From assembly GCF_000758685.1 (NCBI RefSeq), contig NZ_CP009286.1, positions 3,254,501-3,318,500 on the forward strand: 64,000 bases of DNA, given 5' to 3'. Positions 42,537 through 51,401 of this stretch are shown here, one piece after another (position 1 is the first letter of the stretch; the number at the start of each line of letters is the position of its first letter). The notes under the pieces were generated by a model. The model saw only the letters and a program-made list of their open reading frames with translations. It ran no database searches and was not told where the DNA came from. Source of the DNA: Paenibacillus stellifer. Lineage in GTDB: Bacteria; Bacillota; Bacilli; Paenibacillales; Paenibacillaceae. The position numbers and the translations under genes were made by a program.

Positions 42537-42980
42537 ATGGACTACGTCTCTCTCCTACTGCTCGGGTTCGCCGGACTCGGAATCGTGAGCAGCAATTCAA
42601 CCGTAACGATCGCGATGCTGGTGCTTCTGCTTCTGAAGCTTCTCGGACTTTCGCAGACCTTTCCCTGGCTGGAGAAATACGGCCTTACGGCAGGGATTAT
42701 CATTCTGCTTATCGGCGTTATGACCCCATTGGCGAGCGGCCGCATTTCCCTGCAGACGGTCGGCCAGGCCTTTCTGCACTGGAAATCGCTGTCCGCGATT
42801 GGAATCGGCATGATGGTCGCTTACTTGGGCGGCCGGGGAACAACCCTGCTCGGAAGCCAGCCGACGATTGTCGCGGGCCTTCTGATCGGAACCGTTCTCG
42901 GCGTCGCGCTGTTCAAAGGCGTTCCTGTCGGACCGCTGATTGCCGCCGGTATTCTCTCTTTGATTATCGGCAGAGGATAA
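42537..42980 (+). CDS. DUF441 membrane protein (YtwI family)
   Basis: 147 residues, four membrane segments covering most of the protein. Typical features are the N-terminal [19 protein letters not shown] and the central [44 protein letters not shown]. Uncharacterised family. RBS GGGGAGAG inside the end of ypdA; clearly one operon with it. Confidence 0.88.
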   Translation: MDYVSLLLLGFAGLGIVSSNSTVTIAMLVLLLLKLLGLSQTFPWLEKYGLTAGIIILLIGVMTPLASGRISLQTVGQAFLHWKSLSAIGIGMMVAYLGGRGTTLLGSQPTIVAGLLIGTVLGVALFKGVPVGPLIAAGILSLIIGRG

Positions 42981-43096
42981 TGCATCCCCCTGGGCAGCGG
43001 CTTGGCGCCCGGTGGGCCGGGGCTTATTGACTTTTGTTCCGTACAGTGTTTTGATAATTTTATTACTGGCAGTACCCGAATTTCAGGAGGATAATG

Positions 43097-43612
43097 ATGT
43101 CTAGACAATTTGTGACGGAAGCCGTTATGATGGCTATTTACGGCCAGCTGCTGGTTCCCGGCAGCTCTGTGGAATATATTGTGCCCTACACGACCATTCT
43201 GGAGCTGTACGAGCTAAGGGACAGCGATGAGCCGCTCATGAACATCCCGGACGAAGACCGGCATGTGAAGGTCAAGATCGGTGAATTGATCGCGTATTTC
43301 GAGGAGCCGCTCAACCAGAAGAAAATCCGGAGATGCCTGACCATTCCCTGGGCGAAGAGTCCGGCCATTGTGCTCGGTGAACAGGCGAGGGTTACCGTCA
43401 TCAACAGTGTGGACAACGCAAGCTACGGCGAAATTTTCGATCCCATTGAGACCGAACTTCTCCTGGCCTCCCAGCGGGAAAAGATTCCGATTCTGACCGA
43501 CCAGATCGAGCTGATTCACCGCATCATTGACGGCGGCGTCCCCGTAACGGTGTATGACATCGACGATTTTGAATTTGCGGTGGAGGAAGAAACATTCCGC
43601 CGTTCACACTGA
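43097..43612 (+). CDS. Hypothetical 171-residue protein
   Basis: Not recognised. Soluble and acidic (many Glu/Asp), rich in Ile and Val, with alternating strands and helices and a single Cys. The second of two adjacent ATGs is favoured because AGGAGG lies 6 bases before it. It may be specific to Paenibacillus. Followed by a bidirectional terminator. Confidence 0.6.
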   Translation: MSRQFVTEAVMMAIYGQLLVPGSSVEYIVPYTTILELYELRDSDEPLMNIPDEDRHVKVKIGELIAYFEEPLNQKKIRRCLTIPWAKSPAIVLGEQARVTVINSVDNASYGEIFDPIETELLLASQREKIPILTDQIELIHRIIDGGVPVTVYDIDDFEFAVEEETFRRSH

Positions 43613-43646
43613 TGCATCCTCTCCATCACCATACGGACATCCAGAT

Positions 43647-43688
43647 AAGAGCAAGGCCCCGGCCGAATATGGCTGGGGCCTTGCTCTT
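43647..43688. terminator. Bidirectional terminator
   Basis: AAGAGCAAGGCCCC / GGGGCCTTGCTCTT perfect arms between converging genes. Confidence 0.82.
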
Positions 43689-43749
43689 CATGCATATTGT
43701 CCGGTATTGCAGTCACCGGCACTGCCTGCCGTTATGGACTGCATGTTCT

Positions 43750-44097
43750 TCAGGAACGAACCGCACTATCCGGCTCGGCGGCGTTTCCGTTCTGCACTCC
43801 GCCTGAAACAGGGATATACCGGTATTCAATATCATCCTCATTCTTGTCATAGAGGATCGACAAATCATGACCTTCCATATACCAGAGATCCTGTTCCTCC
43901 ATGTAGAACACAATCCCCTCCGACTCCGTAAGGAGTCCCGGACGTCCCGGAGGCTCGACCGCTATTCCGAGCGAGAAGCCCGGATGCAGTCCGCCGCCCG
44001 AGCTGTAGCGGGGGAACAGGCGAATACTTGACCCGTTATCCAGACCCAGCTCACGCTTGAACCAGCCGGACGCTTCGGAACTTACGGAAATACCCAT
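43750..44097 (-). CDS. HesB/IscA-like protein lacking cysteines
   Basis: 115 residues. Fits the HesB/YneR-like branch of the A-type carrier fold (ISVSSEASGWFKRELGL, GFSLGIAVEPP, EGIVFYMEEQDLWYMEGHDLSILYD). True A-type Fe-S carriers use three conserved cysteines; this protein has none, so it cannot bind a cluster in the same way. Function unknown. RBS AAAGGAG. Confidence 0.8.
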   Translation of the reverse strand: MGISVSSEASGWFKRELGLDNGSSIRLFPRYSSGGGLHPGFSLGIAVEPPGRPGLLTESEGIVFYMEEQDLWYMEGHDLSILYDKNEDDIEYRYIPVSGGVQNGNAAEPDSAVRS

Positions 44098-44337
44098 CTG
44101 TCATTCATCTCCTTTGTCCAACTGAACCTAACTATGTCCTGCAACTCAGGCGCTATATGGAAGCCGTGAATTTGGCGAAGCCAAACCCCGGACCTTCATC
44201 GACATTTCATTATTTGGGCTCTGTGAGAAGCTGCATGAATGTCTATTAACTTTATCATACCTCAATCCCGCCTCTATTCCAACTTGCCGGACTTAGCCCG
44301 GTTTTCCGCGAGGTCCACGATTTGCTCGAAAAATGGT

Positions 44338-44367
44338 TTGACATTTTTGGAGAACGGGGTGTAAACT
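44338..44367 (+). promoter_or_regulatory. Promoter of the bmrCD-like operon
   Basis: TTGACA (44338-44343), 18-base spacer, TAAACT (44362-44367). The next features are the leader ORF (44426) and attenuator (44612). Confidence 0.65.
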
Positions 44368-44425
44368 CATGAGTAGCGAAACGTCTTCAAGTAATTACCA
44401 AATCTCTAACGAAAGGGTGATCTTA

Positions 44426-44527
44426 GTGTTTAAACCATTGGATTCTCATCGCACTATTGTCGGCAGCTTTATCCAATCGAATACTAAGTCAGCCCTGCAG
44501 GTGGAACCCTTCTTGAACAGTCATTGA
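44426..44527 (+). CDS. Leader peptide of the multidrug ABC operon (BmrB-like role)
   Basis: 33 codons from a GTG with GAAAGGGTG upstream: it starts MFKPLDSHRTIVGSF and ends VEPFLNSH. The stop lies in the loop of a hairpin (CTTCTTGA...TCAAGAAG, with GAACAG/CTGTTC inside). A second hairpin (CGGTGC/GCACCG) and a terminator precede the ABC genes. In B. subtilis, bmrCD expression is controlled by ribosome pausing on the bmrB leader; the layout here is the same. I cannot claim sequence homology to BmrB. Confidence 0.6.
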   Translation: MFKPLDSHRTIVGSFIQSNTKSALQVEPFLNSH

Positions 44528-44611
44528 CCATGCTGTTCACTGCTCAAGAAGAGGTATTCGTTTCACGCCGGTGCTGCAACGCACCGTGCGCATGATACGT
44601 ACTTGTAACCA

Positions 44612-44649
44612 AGGCATATCGTCCGTCAGCGGATGATATGCCTTTTTTT
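44612..44649 (+). terminator. Attenuator in the bmrCD-like leader
   Basis: AGGCATATC-gtCCG / CGGatGATATGCCT and seven T, 57 bases before the first ABC gene. A terminator between promoter and gene implies conditional read-through. Confidence 0.85.
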
Positions 44650-44705
44650 GTTGACCGCTATCCCCTATGCCGACACAACCTTTACTCGAAAGGAAGGGAT
44701 TCTTC

Positions 44706-46448
44706 ATGTTTTCTGTGTTAAAAGATCTTGGCTGGTTCTTCAGCCGGGAGAAAAAGCGCTATGCGATCGGACTTATCCTTCTGATCGTAGCCGGCGTCTT
44801 TGAACTGCTTCCCCCGCGTCTCTTGGGGAGCGCCATTGATGAAATCGTACGCGGCTCCATCACCTCCGGCTCGCTGATCCGGTACATCGTCATGATACTG
44901 GCTTTGCTGCTCATCATTTACTGGATGACGTACATATGGATGCATAATCTGTTCGGAGGCTCCAACCTTGTTGAGCGGCTGCTGCGTTCCCGGTTCATGG
45001 GACGCTTGATGACGTTGACACCGTCTTTCTTTGAGAAGAACCGCACCGGCGACTTGATGGCCCGCGCAACCAATGATATCCGCGCTGTCTCCGCTACCGT
45101 AGGCTTCGGTATGCTGACGCTTGTCGACTCTACCGTGTTCTTCTCCGTTGTGTTGTTCGCCATGGGCTTTCTCGTCAGCTGGAAGCTGACGCTTGCCGCG
45201 GTGCTGCCGCTGCCCTTGATTGCCATCGCCATGGCCGTATATGGCAAAGCCATCCACGACCGCTACACACTGGCGCAGGACGCGTTCGGCGATATGAACG
45301 ATCAGGTGCTGGAGTCGGTCTCCGGCATCCGCGTCATCCGCGCCTATGTCCAGGAGCGGCATGACGAGAAGCGGTTCGCGGATATAACGGATGATGTGTA
45401 CCGCAAAAATATGGCCGTCGCCCGTGTGGACTCCTTCTTCGAGCCAACCATCCGCTTCTGCGTCGGACTGAGCTACATCATCGGACTGACTTACGGTATT
45501 TACCTTGTCTTCCGGAACCAGATCACACTCGGTGATCTCGTGTCCTTCAATATGTATCTCGGGATGATCGTGTGGCCGATGTTCGCCATCGGCGAGCTCA
45601 TCAACGTCATGCAGCGGGGCGGCGCCTCGCTGGAACGGATTGACGAGACGCTGAATTCCGTGCCTGATGTGCGTGACCCGGAAGTGACCGTTCCGGTTGC
45701 TTCGCCGGATACCATTCAATTCAACCATGTGACGTTTCGCTACCCTACGTCACCTATCGATAATTTGACCGACATCAGCCTCACTCTGCACAAAGGCCAG
45801 ACTCTCGGGATTGTCGGGCGGACCGGCAGCGGCAAGTCAACGCTGCTGAAGCAGCTGCTGCATGAATATCCCGCCGGCACCGGCAGTCTTACGATCTCAG
45901 ATGTTCCGATCCAGGACATTTCACTGGATCGGCTGCACAGCTGGATGGGCTATGTGCCGCAAGAGCAAATTCTGTTCTCCAAGACCGTCCGCGAGAACAT
46001 TCAGTTCGGACTTGAAGGCGCAAGCGACGACAAGGTCCTTGAAGCGGTATCCACCGCCGCCTTCCTGGGAGATTTGGAGACGCTGGAGAGCGGGCTGGAC
46101 ACACTTGTCGGCGAACGCGGCGTCTCCCTCTCCGGAGGCCAGAAGCAGCGGGTATCCTTGTCCCGGGCGTTCATTGCCGAGCCGGAGATTCTGATCCTGG
46201 ACGACGCCTTGTCAGCGGTGGACGCACGGACCGAAGCACAGATCGTCGAGAATATCCGATCCCGGCGGGCGGGCAAGACTACCCTGATCTCCACCCACCG
46301 CCTGTCCGCGATCGAACATGCCGATCAGATCGTCGTGCTTGACGGCGGCGTGATCACTGAACGCGGCACCCATCAGGAGCTGCTGGCTAAGGGAGGCTGG
46401 TACCGTGAGCAGTACGAACGCCAGCAGCTGGAGAATAATTTGTCCTAG
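44706..46448 (+). CDS. bmrC: Heterodimeric multidrug ABC exporter, BmrC-like half
   Basis: 580 residues (BmrC/YheI is 585). Six membrane segments in the first 310 residues, then a nucleotide-binding domain with GRTGSGKST, signature LSGGQKQR and Walker B ILILDDALSAVD. The residue after the Walker B Asp is Asp where the catalytic Glu belongs. That makes its site non-catalytic and fits the BmrC type, while the signature is canonical. The ATG follows AAAGGAAGGG. The partner gene starts 106 bases downstream. Confidence 0.85.
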   Translation: MFSVLKDLGWFFSREKKRYAIGLILLIVAGVFELLPPRLLGSAIDEIVRGSITSGSLIRYIVMILALLLIIYWMTYIWMHNLFGGSNLVERLLRSRFMGRLMTLTPSFFEKNRTGDLMARATNDIRAVSATVGFGMLTLVDSTVFFSVVLFAMGFLVSWKLTLAAVLPLPLIAIAMAVYGKAIHDRYTLAQDAFGDMNDQVLESVSGIRVIRAYVQERHDEKRFADITDDVYRKNMAVARVDSFFEPTIRFCVGLSYIIGLTYGIYLVFRNQITLGDLVSFNMYLGMIVWPMFAIGELINVMQRGGASLERIDETLNSVPDVRDPEVTVPVASPDTIQFNHVTFRYPTSPIDNLTDISLTLHKGQTLGIVGRTGSGKSTLLKQLLHEYPAGTGSLTISDVPIQDISLDRLHSWMGYVPQEQILFSKTVRENIQFGLEGASDDKVLEAVSTAAFLGDLETLESGLDTLVGERGVSLSGGQKQRVSLSRAFIAEPEILILDDALSAVDARTEAQIVENIRSRRAGKTTLISTHRLSAIEHADQIVVLDGGVITERGTHQELLAKGGWYREQYERQQLENNLS

Positions 46449-46554
46449 GCAGCATAATCAAGCAACTAAGCTTGTTACTTAAGCAAGTGACTTAAACAGT
46501 GCGCCCAATCACGACTACAATTTCTACACCGAACCTTCAGGAGGTGCCATCACC

Positions 46555-48696
46555 TTGAAACCTAATACAGGCAGGCGTCTATTGCAGTACGCCCTGCAAG
46601 CCAAAACCACATTCATCGCAGCGCTGCTGCTGCTCTCCATCGGAGTAGCGGCGGAGCTCGCCGGCCCTTTCATCGCCCGGAGCATGATCGACAATCATAT
46701 GCTGGCGATTGAGAAGCCTTACTATCAGACCCAAAACGCAGAAGGAGCTGTCTCCTACAACGGCGTCTACTACAAGCGGGGTGACCGGTTCGAGTCCGGA
46801 GAGATTAAAGGCCAGGAAATCCGGCTTGTCCAAATCGGGCGCAGCTTCTATTTCATCAACGAGCCCGTGAAGTCGCTGTCCGGAGACCGGACTTTCACGG
46901 ACGGCCAAGTGGTCGTTCGTGACGGCGGCGAGACTGCCAGTTATCCGGCCGTGAAGCTCTCGTCGAGCGACGTATTTGCTTTTTACAAACCTGAATTTCC
47001 CGGCATTTATCAGCTGGTAGGTCTGTACGGCCTGTTCCTCGTCATCTCGATCTTTGCCGAATTCGGCAAGACGTATTGGCTGCAATCCTCGGCCAACCAG
47101 GTTGTCCGCAAGCTTCGTACGGATGTATACGCACATATTCAGCGTCTTCCGGTATACTTCTTCGATAACCTGCCCGCAGGTAAAGTCGTGTCCCGGGTCA
47201 CCAACGACACTGAGGCAATCAAGGAATTGTTCATTGCGGTGCTGTCGAATTTCGCTTCCGGCATTATCAACATCATCGGCGTGTACATCGCTCTGTTCCT
47301 GCTGGATTTCCGGCTGGGTCTGATCAGTCTGTTCATTGCACCGATCATCGTTGTCTGGATCATTCTGTACCGTAAAGTTGCAACGAAATACAATACGATC
47401 ATTCGCTCGCGTCTGAGCGAGATCAACGCCATTATCAACGAATCGATCCAGGGGATGTCCATTATCCGGATCTTCCGCCGCCAGAAGCAGCGGATGGCCG
47501 AATTCGAGACACTGAACGAGGATTATTTGAAGTATCAGGATAAAATGCTTAATCTGAACTCGCTGACCTCCCACAATCTGGTTGGATCGCTGCGCAACTT
47601 CGCTTTTGTGCTTGTACTCCTGTACTTCGGATTCGGCAGCTTGGGCGGCGGTACAATCGTCTCGCTGGGCGTCCTGTACGCGTTCGTCGATGTGCTCGGC
47701 CGCATGTTCCAGCCGATTATCGGCATGGTCAACCAGCTCGCCAACCTGGATACCTCCATGGTATCCGCAGGCCGTGTGTTTAAGCTCATGGATGAACCGG
47801 GCGAGCCCGTCACCGACGGTGAAATGCCGCGCTATAAAGGCGATGTGGTGTTCGAAGACGTGTCTTTTGCCTATAAAAAAGATTACGTTCTGCGCGACAT
47901 CTCCTTCGCGGCTCGTCCCGGCGAGACGGTTGCCCTCGTAGGACATACAGGCTCCGGCAAAAGCTCGATCATCAATCTGCTGTTCCGATTTTATGATCCG
48001 CAGAAGGGTTCGATCTATATCGACGGCAAGAAGACAACTGACATTCCGAAGCAGTGGCTGCGCAAGCATATGGGGATCGTGCTTCAGGACCCTTATCTCT
48101 TCACCGGCACGATCGCGTCCAACGTCAGCCTGGGCGATGAACGCATCTCCCGTGAGCGCGTAGAAGCCGCGCTTCGCGAGGTCGGTGCGGACCGGCTGCT
48201 GGCCCATCTGCCGCAGGGCTTCGACGAACCTGTCGTCGAGAAGGGCAGTACGCTCTCGGCAGGCCAGCGCCAATTGATCTCGTTCGCCCGGGCGCTCGCT
48301 TTCGATCCGGCGATTCTGATTCTGGACGAAGCTACGTCCAATATCGACACCGAGACGGAGAGCATCATCCAGCAGGCGCTGGAGGTTCTGAAGCAAGGGC
48401 GGACCACCTTTATCATCGCCCATCGCCTCTCTACCATCCGCAGTGCGGACCAAATTCTCGTCCTGCACCGCGGAGAGATTGTCGAGCACGGCAGCCACGA
48501 CGAATTGATGGCGCTCGGCGGCCGGTACCGGCGCATGTATGAGCTGCAGAGCGGTTCCACCATGGCGGAACCGGCTGCTGCAGCTGCTATGCAGGGGGCC
48601 GCTATCCAAGCGGAGAGCCCGGACTCCCCGGCAGCATCGGCAGAGGCTGCAGCCAAGGAACAGCCGGCGCTGCAGTCCGCGAACCGGCAGGGATAA
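46555..48696 (+). CDS. bmrD: Heterodimeric multidrug ABC exporter, BmrD-like half
   Basis: 713 residues (BmrD/YheH is 673). A roughly 90-residue extracytoplasmic domain is inserted between the first two membrane segments (about 55-145: YYQTQNAEG, NGVYYKRGDRFESGE, FTDGQVVVRDGGETA), as known for BmrD. The ATPase domain has GHTGSGKSS, a degenerate signature (LSAGQRQL) and a complete Walker B ILILDEATSNID. Together with the BmrC half this gives one consensus and one degenerate ATP site. A Gln/Ala-rich tail of about 45 residues follows. TTG start after AGGAGGTG. Confidence 0.87.
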   Translation: MKPNTGRRLLQYALQAKTTFIAALLLLSIGVAAELAGPFIARSMIDNHMLAIEKPYYQTQNAEGAVSYNGVYYKRGDRFESGEIKGQEIRLVQIGRSFYFINEPVKSLSGDRTFTDGQVVVRDGGETASYPAVKLSSSDVFAFYKPEFPGIYQLVGLYGLFLVISIFAEFGKTYWLQSSANQVVRKLRTDVYAHIQRLPVYFFDNLPAGKVVSRVTNDTEAIKELFIAVLSNFASGIINIIGVYIALFLLDFRLGLISLFIAPIIVVWIILYRKVATKYNTIIRSRLSEINAIINESIQGMSIIRIFRRQKQRMAEFETLNEDYLKYQDKMLNLNSLTSHNLVGSLRNFAFVLVLLYFGFGSLGGGTIVSLGVLYAFVDVLGRMFQPIIGMVNQLANLDTSMVSAGRVFKLMDEPGEPVTDGEMPRYKGDVVFEDVSFAYKKDYVLRDISFAARPGETVALVGHTGSGKSSIINLLFRFYDPQKGSIYIDGKKTTDIPKQWLRKHMGIVLQDPYLFTGTIASNVSLGDERISRERVEAALREVGADRLLAHLPQGFDEPVVEKGSTLSAGQRQLISFARALAFDPAILILDEATSNIDTETESIIQQALEVLKQGRTTFIIAHRLSTIRSADQILVLHRGEIVEHGSHDELMALGGRYRRMYELQSGSTMAEPAAAAAMQGAAIQAESPDSPAASAEAAAKEQPALQSANRQG

Positions 48697-48729
48697 ACCC
48701 TGACGGCGGTGACCGCCCTTTGCATCAAG

Positions 48730-48777
48730 AGCTGCTCCAAAACGTAGAATGATCTACGATTGGAGCAGCTTTTTTTG
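48730..48777 (+). terminator. Terminator after bmrD
   Basis: AGCTGCTCCAAAACGTAGA / TCTACGATTGGAGCAGCT, then seven T. Confidence 0.9.
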
Positions 48778-48828
48778 TAAGAATGACAGCAGGGCATCCC
48801 GATAAGGTTCACAGCGATTTCTGAAAAC

Positions 48829-48878
48829 AAAAAAAGAGGAGTCCAAAAGCCATCAACTGGCTCATTCGGACACCTCTA
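48829..48878 (-). terminator. Terminator after the HEPN-like gene
   Basis: Minus strand: AGAGGTGTCC / GGACTCCTCT with an inner GCCAGTTGATGGC hairpin, then seven T. Confidence 0.8.
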
Positions 48879-48943
48879 TTTGTTGGATGACGGAAGTTTT
48901 CGTCTGTCATATGGAGAGCGGAGTAATCCCCTTTCCCTCATAG

Positions 48944-49462
48944 TCAGTGAGGCCGCCGCTTCAAATCAGCCGCAGGATAATGGCCGAGCAGCTCCTCTTC
49001 GTCCAGCTTGCCTTCCAGTCCAAGCTTCCGGTACAACTCGTTGCAGTAGCCCTGCAGCTTGAGTTCAAGCGCTCCCGCCTTGTTCTTAAACCGTTTCAAC
49101 TCCCGGATGATCCCGGCCCGCCCCGATGGCGTGAACGTATCCTGAATACGCTCCTTGAAATAATCGTGTACGATATAATTCCGCTGCTTCCACACATGAT
49201 GAAGCTGGGCCGTCTCTTCTTCCGAGAATGAGAAATGATGTTGGATTTCCTTGATGAGCTGGCCGAGTGAGTTGCCGAGCTTGCGTTGATACAAATCCGC
49301 CAAATCCGCCTCGGACGGCAGGGTTCCCTGTGATAGCTTCGTCAGCAGAAGCAGATTGGTCAACTGCTGTTCGATCGCTTGGCAGTAATAAACAGCCAGT
49401 CCGAAATAGGCGAACAGCTCCTTGGATTGTTCACTCTCCGTTGATTGTGTATCCTCCTTCAT
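48944..49462 (-). CDS. HEPN-like helical protein
   Basis: 172 residues, all-helical. Contains RNYIVHDYF (about 94-102), an R-x4-H motif in the style of HEPN/HepT-type RNases, where 'RNxxVHxYF' is typical, preceded by long helices (AIEQQLTNLLLLTKL). A nucleotidyltransferase antitoxin partner, usual for HepT toxins, is not adjacent, so a toxin role is unproven. The membership is judged by motif only; the protein could be an unrelated helical bundle. Start after ACGGAGGG. Confidence 0.5.
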   Translation of the reverse strand: MKEDTQSTESEQSKELFAYFGLAVYYCQAIEQQLTNLLLLTKLSQGTLPSEADLADLYQRKLGNSLGQLIKEIQHHFSFSEEETAQLHHVWKQRNYIVHDYFKERIQDTFTPSGRAGIIRELKRFKNKAGALELKLQGYCNELYRKLGLEGKLDEEELLGHYPAADLKRRPH

Positions 49463-49640
49463 CTGCCCTCCGTTTGTTTCTTCTTAAATTATGGCTGTGT
49501 AGATGTTCTATGTATAACCTGTCAGGCCTGAATGGAAGCGATGAGGCTTACTGCTTACTGTATATAAATTTCGCCGGGCCAACTCCCTTTTCCTCCAAAA
49601 CAAAAGAAAAATTCAATAACAAGACTCAAATCTGGCAGAG

Positions 49641-49669
49641 CAAAACCGGCTTCACCCGAAGCCGGCTTT
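49641..49669 (-). terminator. Terminator after the copper-binding protein gene
   Basis: Minus strand: AAGCCGGCTTC-GGGT-GAAGCCGGTT followed by T-rich sequence. Confidence 0.8.
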
Positions 49670-49721
49670 CTGTGCTGCCTCTATCGGTCAATCGTTCTTC
49701 TACATTATTAGTCTGCATTTA

Positions 49722-50069
49722 TTATACAAGTACGGCTGCGGCTTCGCTGACCTGACGGCAGGTTTCGGCACATTTCAGGCAGGCTTCGATGCAGTCGCGG
49801 CAGTGTGTCCGTTCATAACGTCCGCACTCATTGGCTGTAGCTTCACATACTTCTGCACAGAGACGGCAGATTTCGGCGACGAACGGACTTTGACGGGTCA
49901 TAGCTTCAATTGCAAACGCACACATGTCAGCGCATTCCCGGTCCATCCTGATCCATTCCCTCAAGCGCGCAAGGTCGTATTCTTTTAGGCTTGAGACATA
50001 GCTAAAGTTACAGGCGTCTATACATTTCAAGCAAGCTTCAATGCAGTCCTGATAATGAATTCGGGTCAT
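49722..50069 (-). CDS. Four-helix bundle Cys-rich copper-binding protein (Csp/DUF326 family)
   Basis: 115 residues with about fifteen cysteines spaced as CxxxC along four helices: DCIEACLKCIDAC at the start, MDRECADMCAF, EICRLCAEVCEATANEC and HCRDCIEACLKCAETC near the end. This is the copper-storage-protein pattern, in which Cys thiols line the core of a helical bundle and hold many Cu(I). No signal peptide, hence probably cytosolic. ATG after GCAGGAGG at 9 bases. Confidence 0.9.
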   Translation of the reverse strand: MTRIHYQDCIEACLKCIDACNFSYVSSLKEYDLARLREWIRMDRECADMCAFAIEAMTRQSPFVAEICRLCAEVCEATANECGRYERTHCRDCIEACLKCAETCRQVSEAAAVLV

Positions 50070-50181
50070 AGCCTTTAACCTCCTGCAATCTTTTGTGGTA
50101 TGCCTAAGTATTAACCCTCGTCTGTTCCGCCGAATCAATCAGCAAGTGATGTCACTATCGCAGAAATACACCTATTAAAGC

Positions 50182-51186
50182 TTACAGACTGCGTCTGACC
50201 GCCGCCGGCCGGTTCGGCAGACGCCCTTCCAATCTGAGCAGTTTCCTTCTTAATTCTCCCGCTGAAAAATGCTCCCCAATGAACACTGCAACATCGGCAA
50301 CCTCTCCCTGTGGATTAATCTTCAGGAAATCCGTTTCCCGGTAAGCGTACTGGAACAGGAACCTTCCGGATGTATCGCTGAAGGACAGCACTCCCTTGGC
50401 CCTGTATACGTCATTCGGCAATTCCTTGATGAACGCCTCAAATGCTTCGCTGTTCACCGGGTGCTCGAAATAATGGGTATATGCCATAACATGATCATGC
50501 GAAGCATGCTGCTCTCCCTGGCTCTCCACATCCGCGCCGTCATCATCGGCCTCCGGCTGTCCCGTAACCGGGACTTCCGCCATCGCCTCCATCAAATTCT
50601 TAATCTCGACGTCACAGCGTACGGCAGGAATGATCTCGGCGAAAGCGTTCCATTTGCGGACCAAGCTTTGGACTTCCTCCGCTTCCTCCGGCGATACCCG
50701 ATCCTGTTTATTCAGAATCAGCGCCGACGCGCTGCGGATCTGTTCCTGCATGAGACGATAGGTCGCGCCTTTCTGCTCTCTGTACAAACCAAGCAAGTGC
50801 GCAGCGTCGACGACCGTAATCAAACCCTTCAATTCGACCTTGGTGTACAGCGAGGTCTCCGTTACATTGTCGATAATATCGAGCGGGTTCGCCGCACCCG
50901 TTGCTTCAATCACAATGACATCCGGCGCGTCACGCTTGACCAGCGTCGTCAGCTCCATACTGAGATCCGCGCTCGCGGAGCAGCAAATACATCCGGCCAG
51001 CAGCTCAGCCATTGGAACAGAGCGGTCTACCAGCATGCCGTCAAAGTTCACTTCCCCAAGCTCGTTCATCACCACGGCCGGAAGCAGGTTCTGCTCCTTC
51101 CAATCGTCCAGCAGCCGGTGCAGCAGCGTTGTCTTGCCGCTCCCCAGAAACCCGGACAAAATATATACCGGAACCGTATTCTCCAT
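50182..51186 (-). CDS. CobW/ZNG1-type GTP-binding metallochaperone
   Basis: 334 residues. G1 GFLGSGKTTLL, the metal-binding CxCC-type motif AGCICCSASADL, G3-region VIEATGAANP, LNKQDR, and a C-terminal CobW_C domain after a His-rich linker (HASHDHVMAYTHYF). The family delivers Zn, Co or other metals to client proteins; the substrate metal cannot be told from the sequence. RBS AAGGGAG. Divergent from moaB. An imperfect palindrome TTACATTGTAA is in the shared upstream region, a possible metal-regulator site. Confidence 0.88.
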   Translation of the reverse strand: MENTVPVYILSGFLGSGKTTLLHRLLDDWKEQNLLPAVVMNELGEVNFDGMLVDRSVPMAELLAGCICCSASADLSMELTTLVKRDAPDVIVIEATGAANPLDIIDNVTETSLYTKVELKGLITVVDAAHLLGLYREQKGATYRLMQEQIRSASALILNKQDRVSPEEAEEVQSLVRKWNAFAEIIPAVRCDVEIKNLMEAMAEVPVTGQPEADDDGADVESQGEQHASHDHVMAYTHYFEHPVNSEAFEAFIKELPNDVYRAKGVLSFSDTSGRFLFQYAYRETDFLKINPQGEVADVAVFIGEHFSAGELRRKLLRLEGRLPNRPAAVRRSL

Positions 51187-51274
51187 TTCTTATTCTCCCT
51201 TAATTCTGTTATCGCCTTTTGCTTCCTGTGTTAAGAAGTTTACTACACCGACATTGCCCCTGCAAGCGCCAGGC

Positions 51275-51285
51275 TTACATTGTAA
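51275..51285. promoter_or_regulatory. Palindrome between the CobW and moaB genes
   Basis: TTACATTGTAA (arms TTAC/GTAA around a 3-base centre). It resembles the core of Zur or Fur-like sites, but it is too short to assign. Confidence 0.25.
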
Positions 51286-51401
51286 TTGCTTTTTTGGTTA
51301 TTTTTATGACATTTTCTATACCATCTCCCCTCCTTGCATGCTTTCGTTATCCCTCTATGATAAAATCAGTAAGGTTACACTAACGCCAAGGAGTGAGCTC
51401 T

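Noticed and set aside
44718..45728. 336-codon minus-strand open frame
   Set aside because: Antisense of the BmrC-like gene, same reasoning.
46579..48609. 676-codon minus-strand open frame
   Set aside because: Antisense of the BmrD-like gene. Long antisense frames arise here from GC-biased codon use; the product is His/Asp/Gln-rich without domains.
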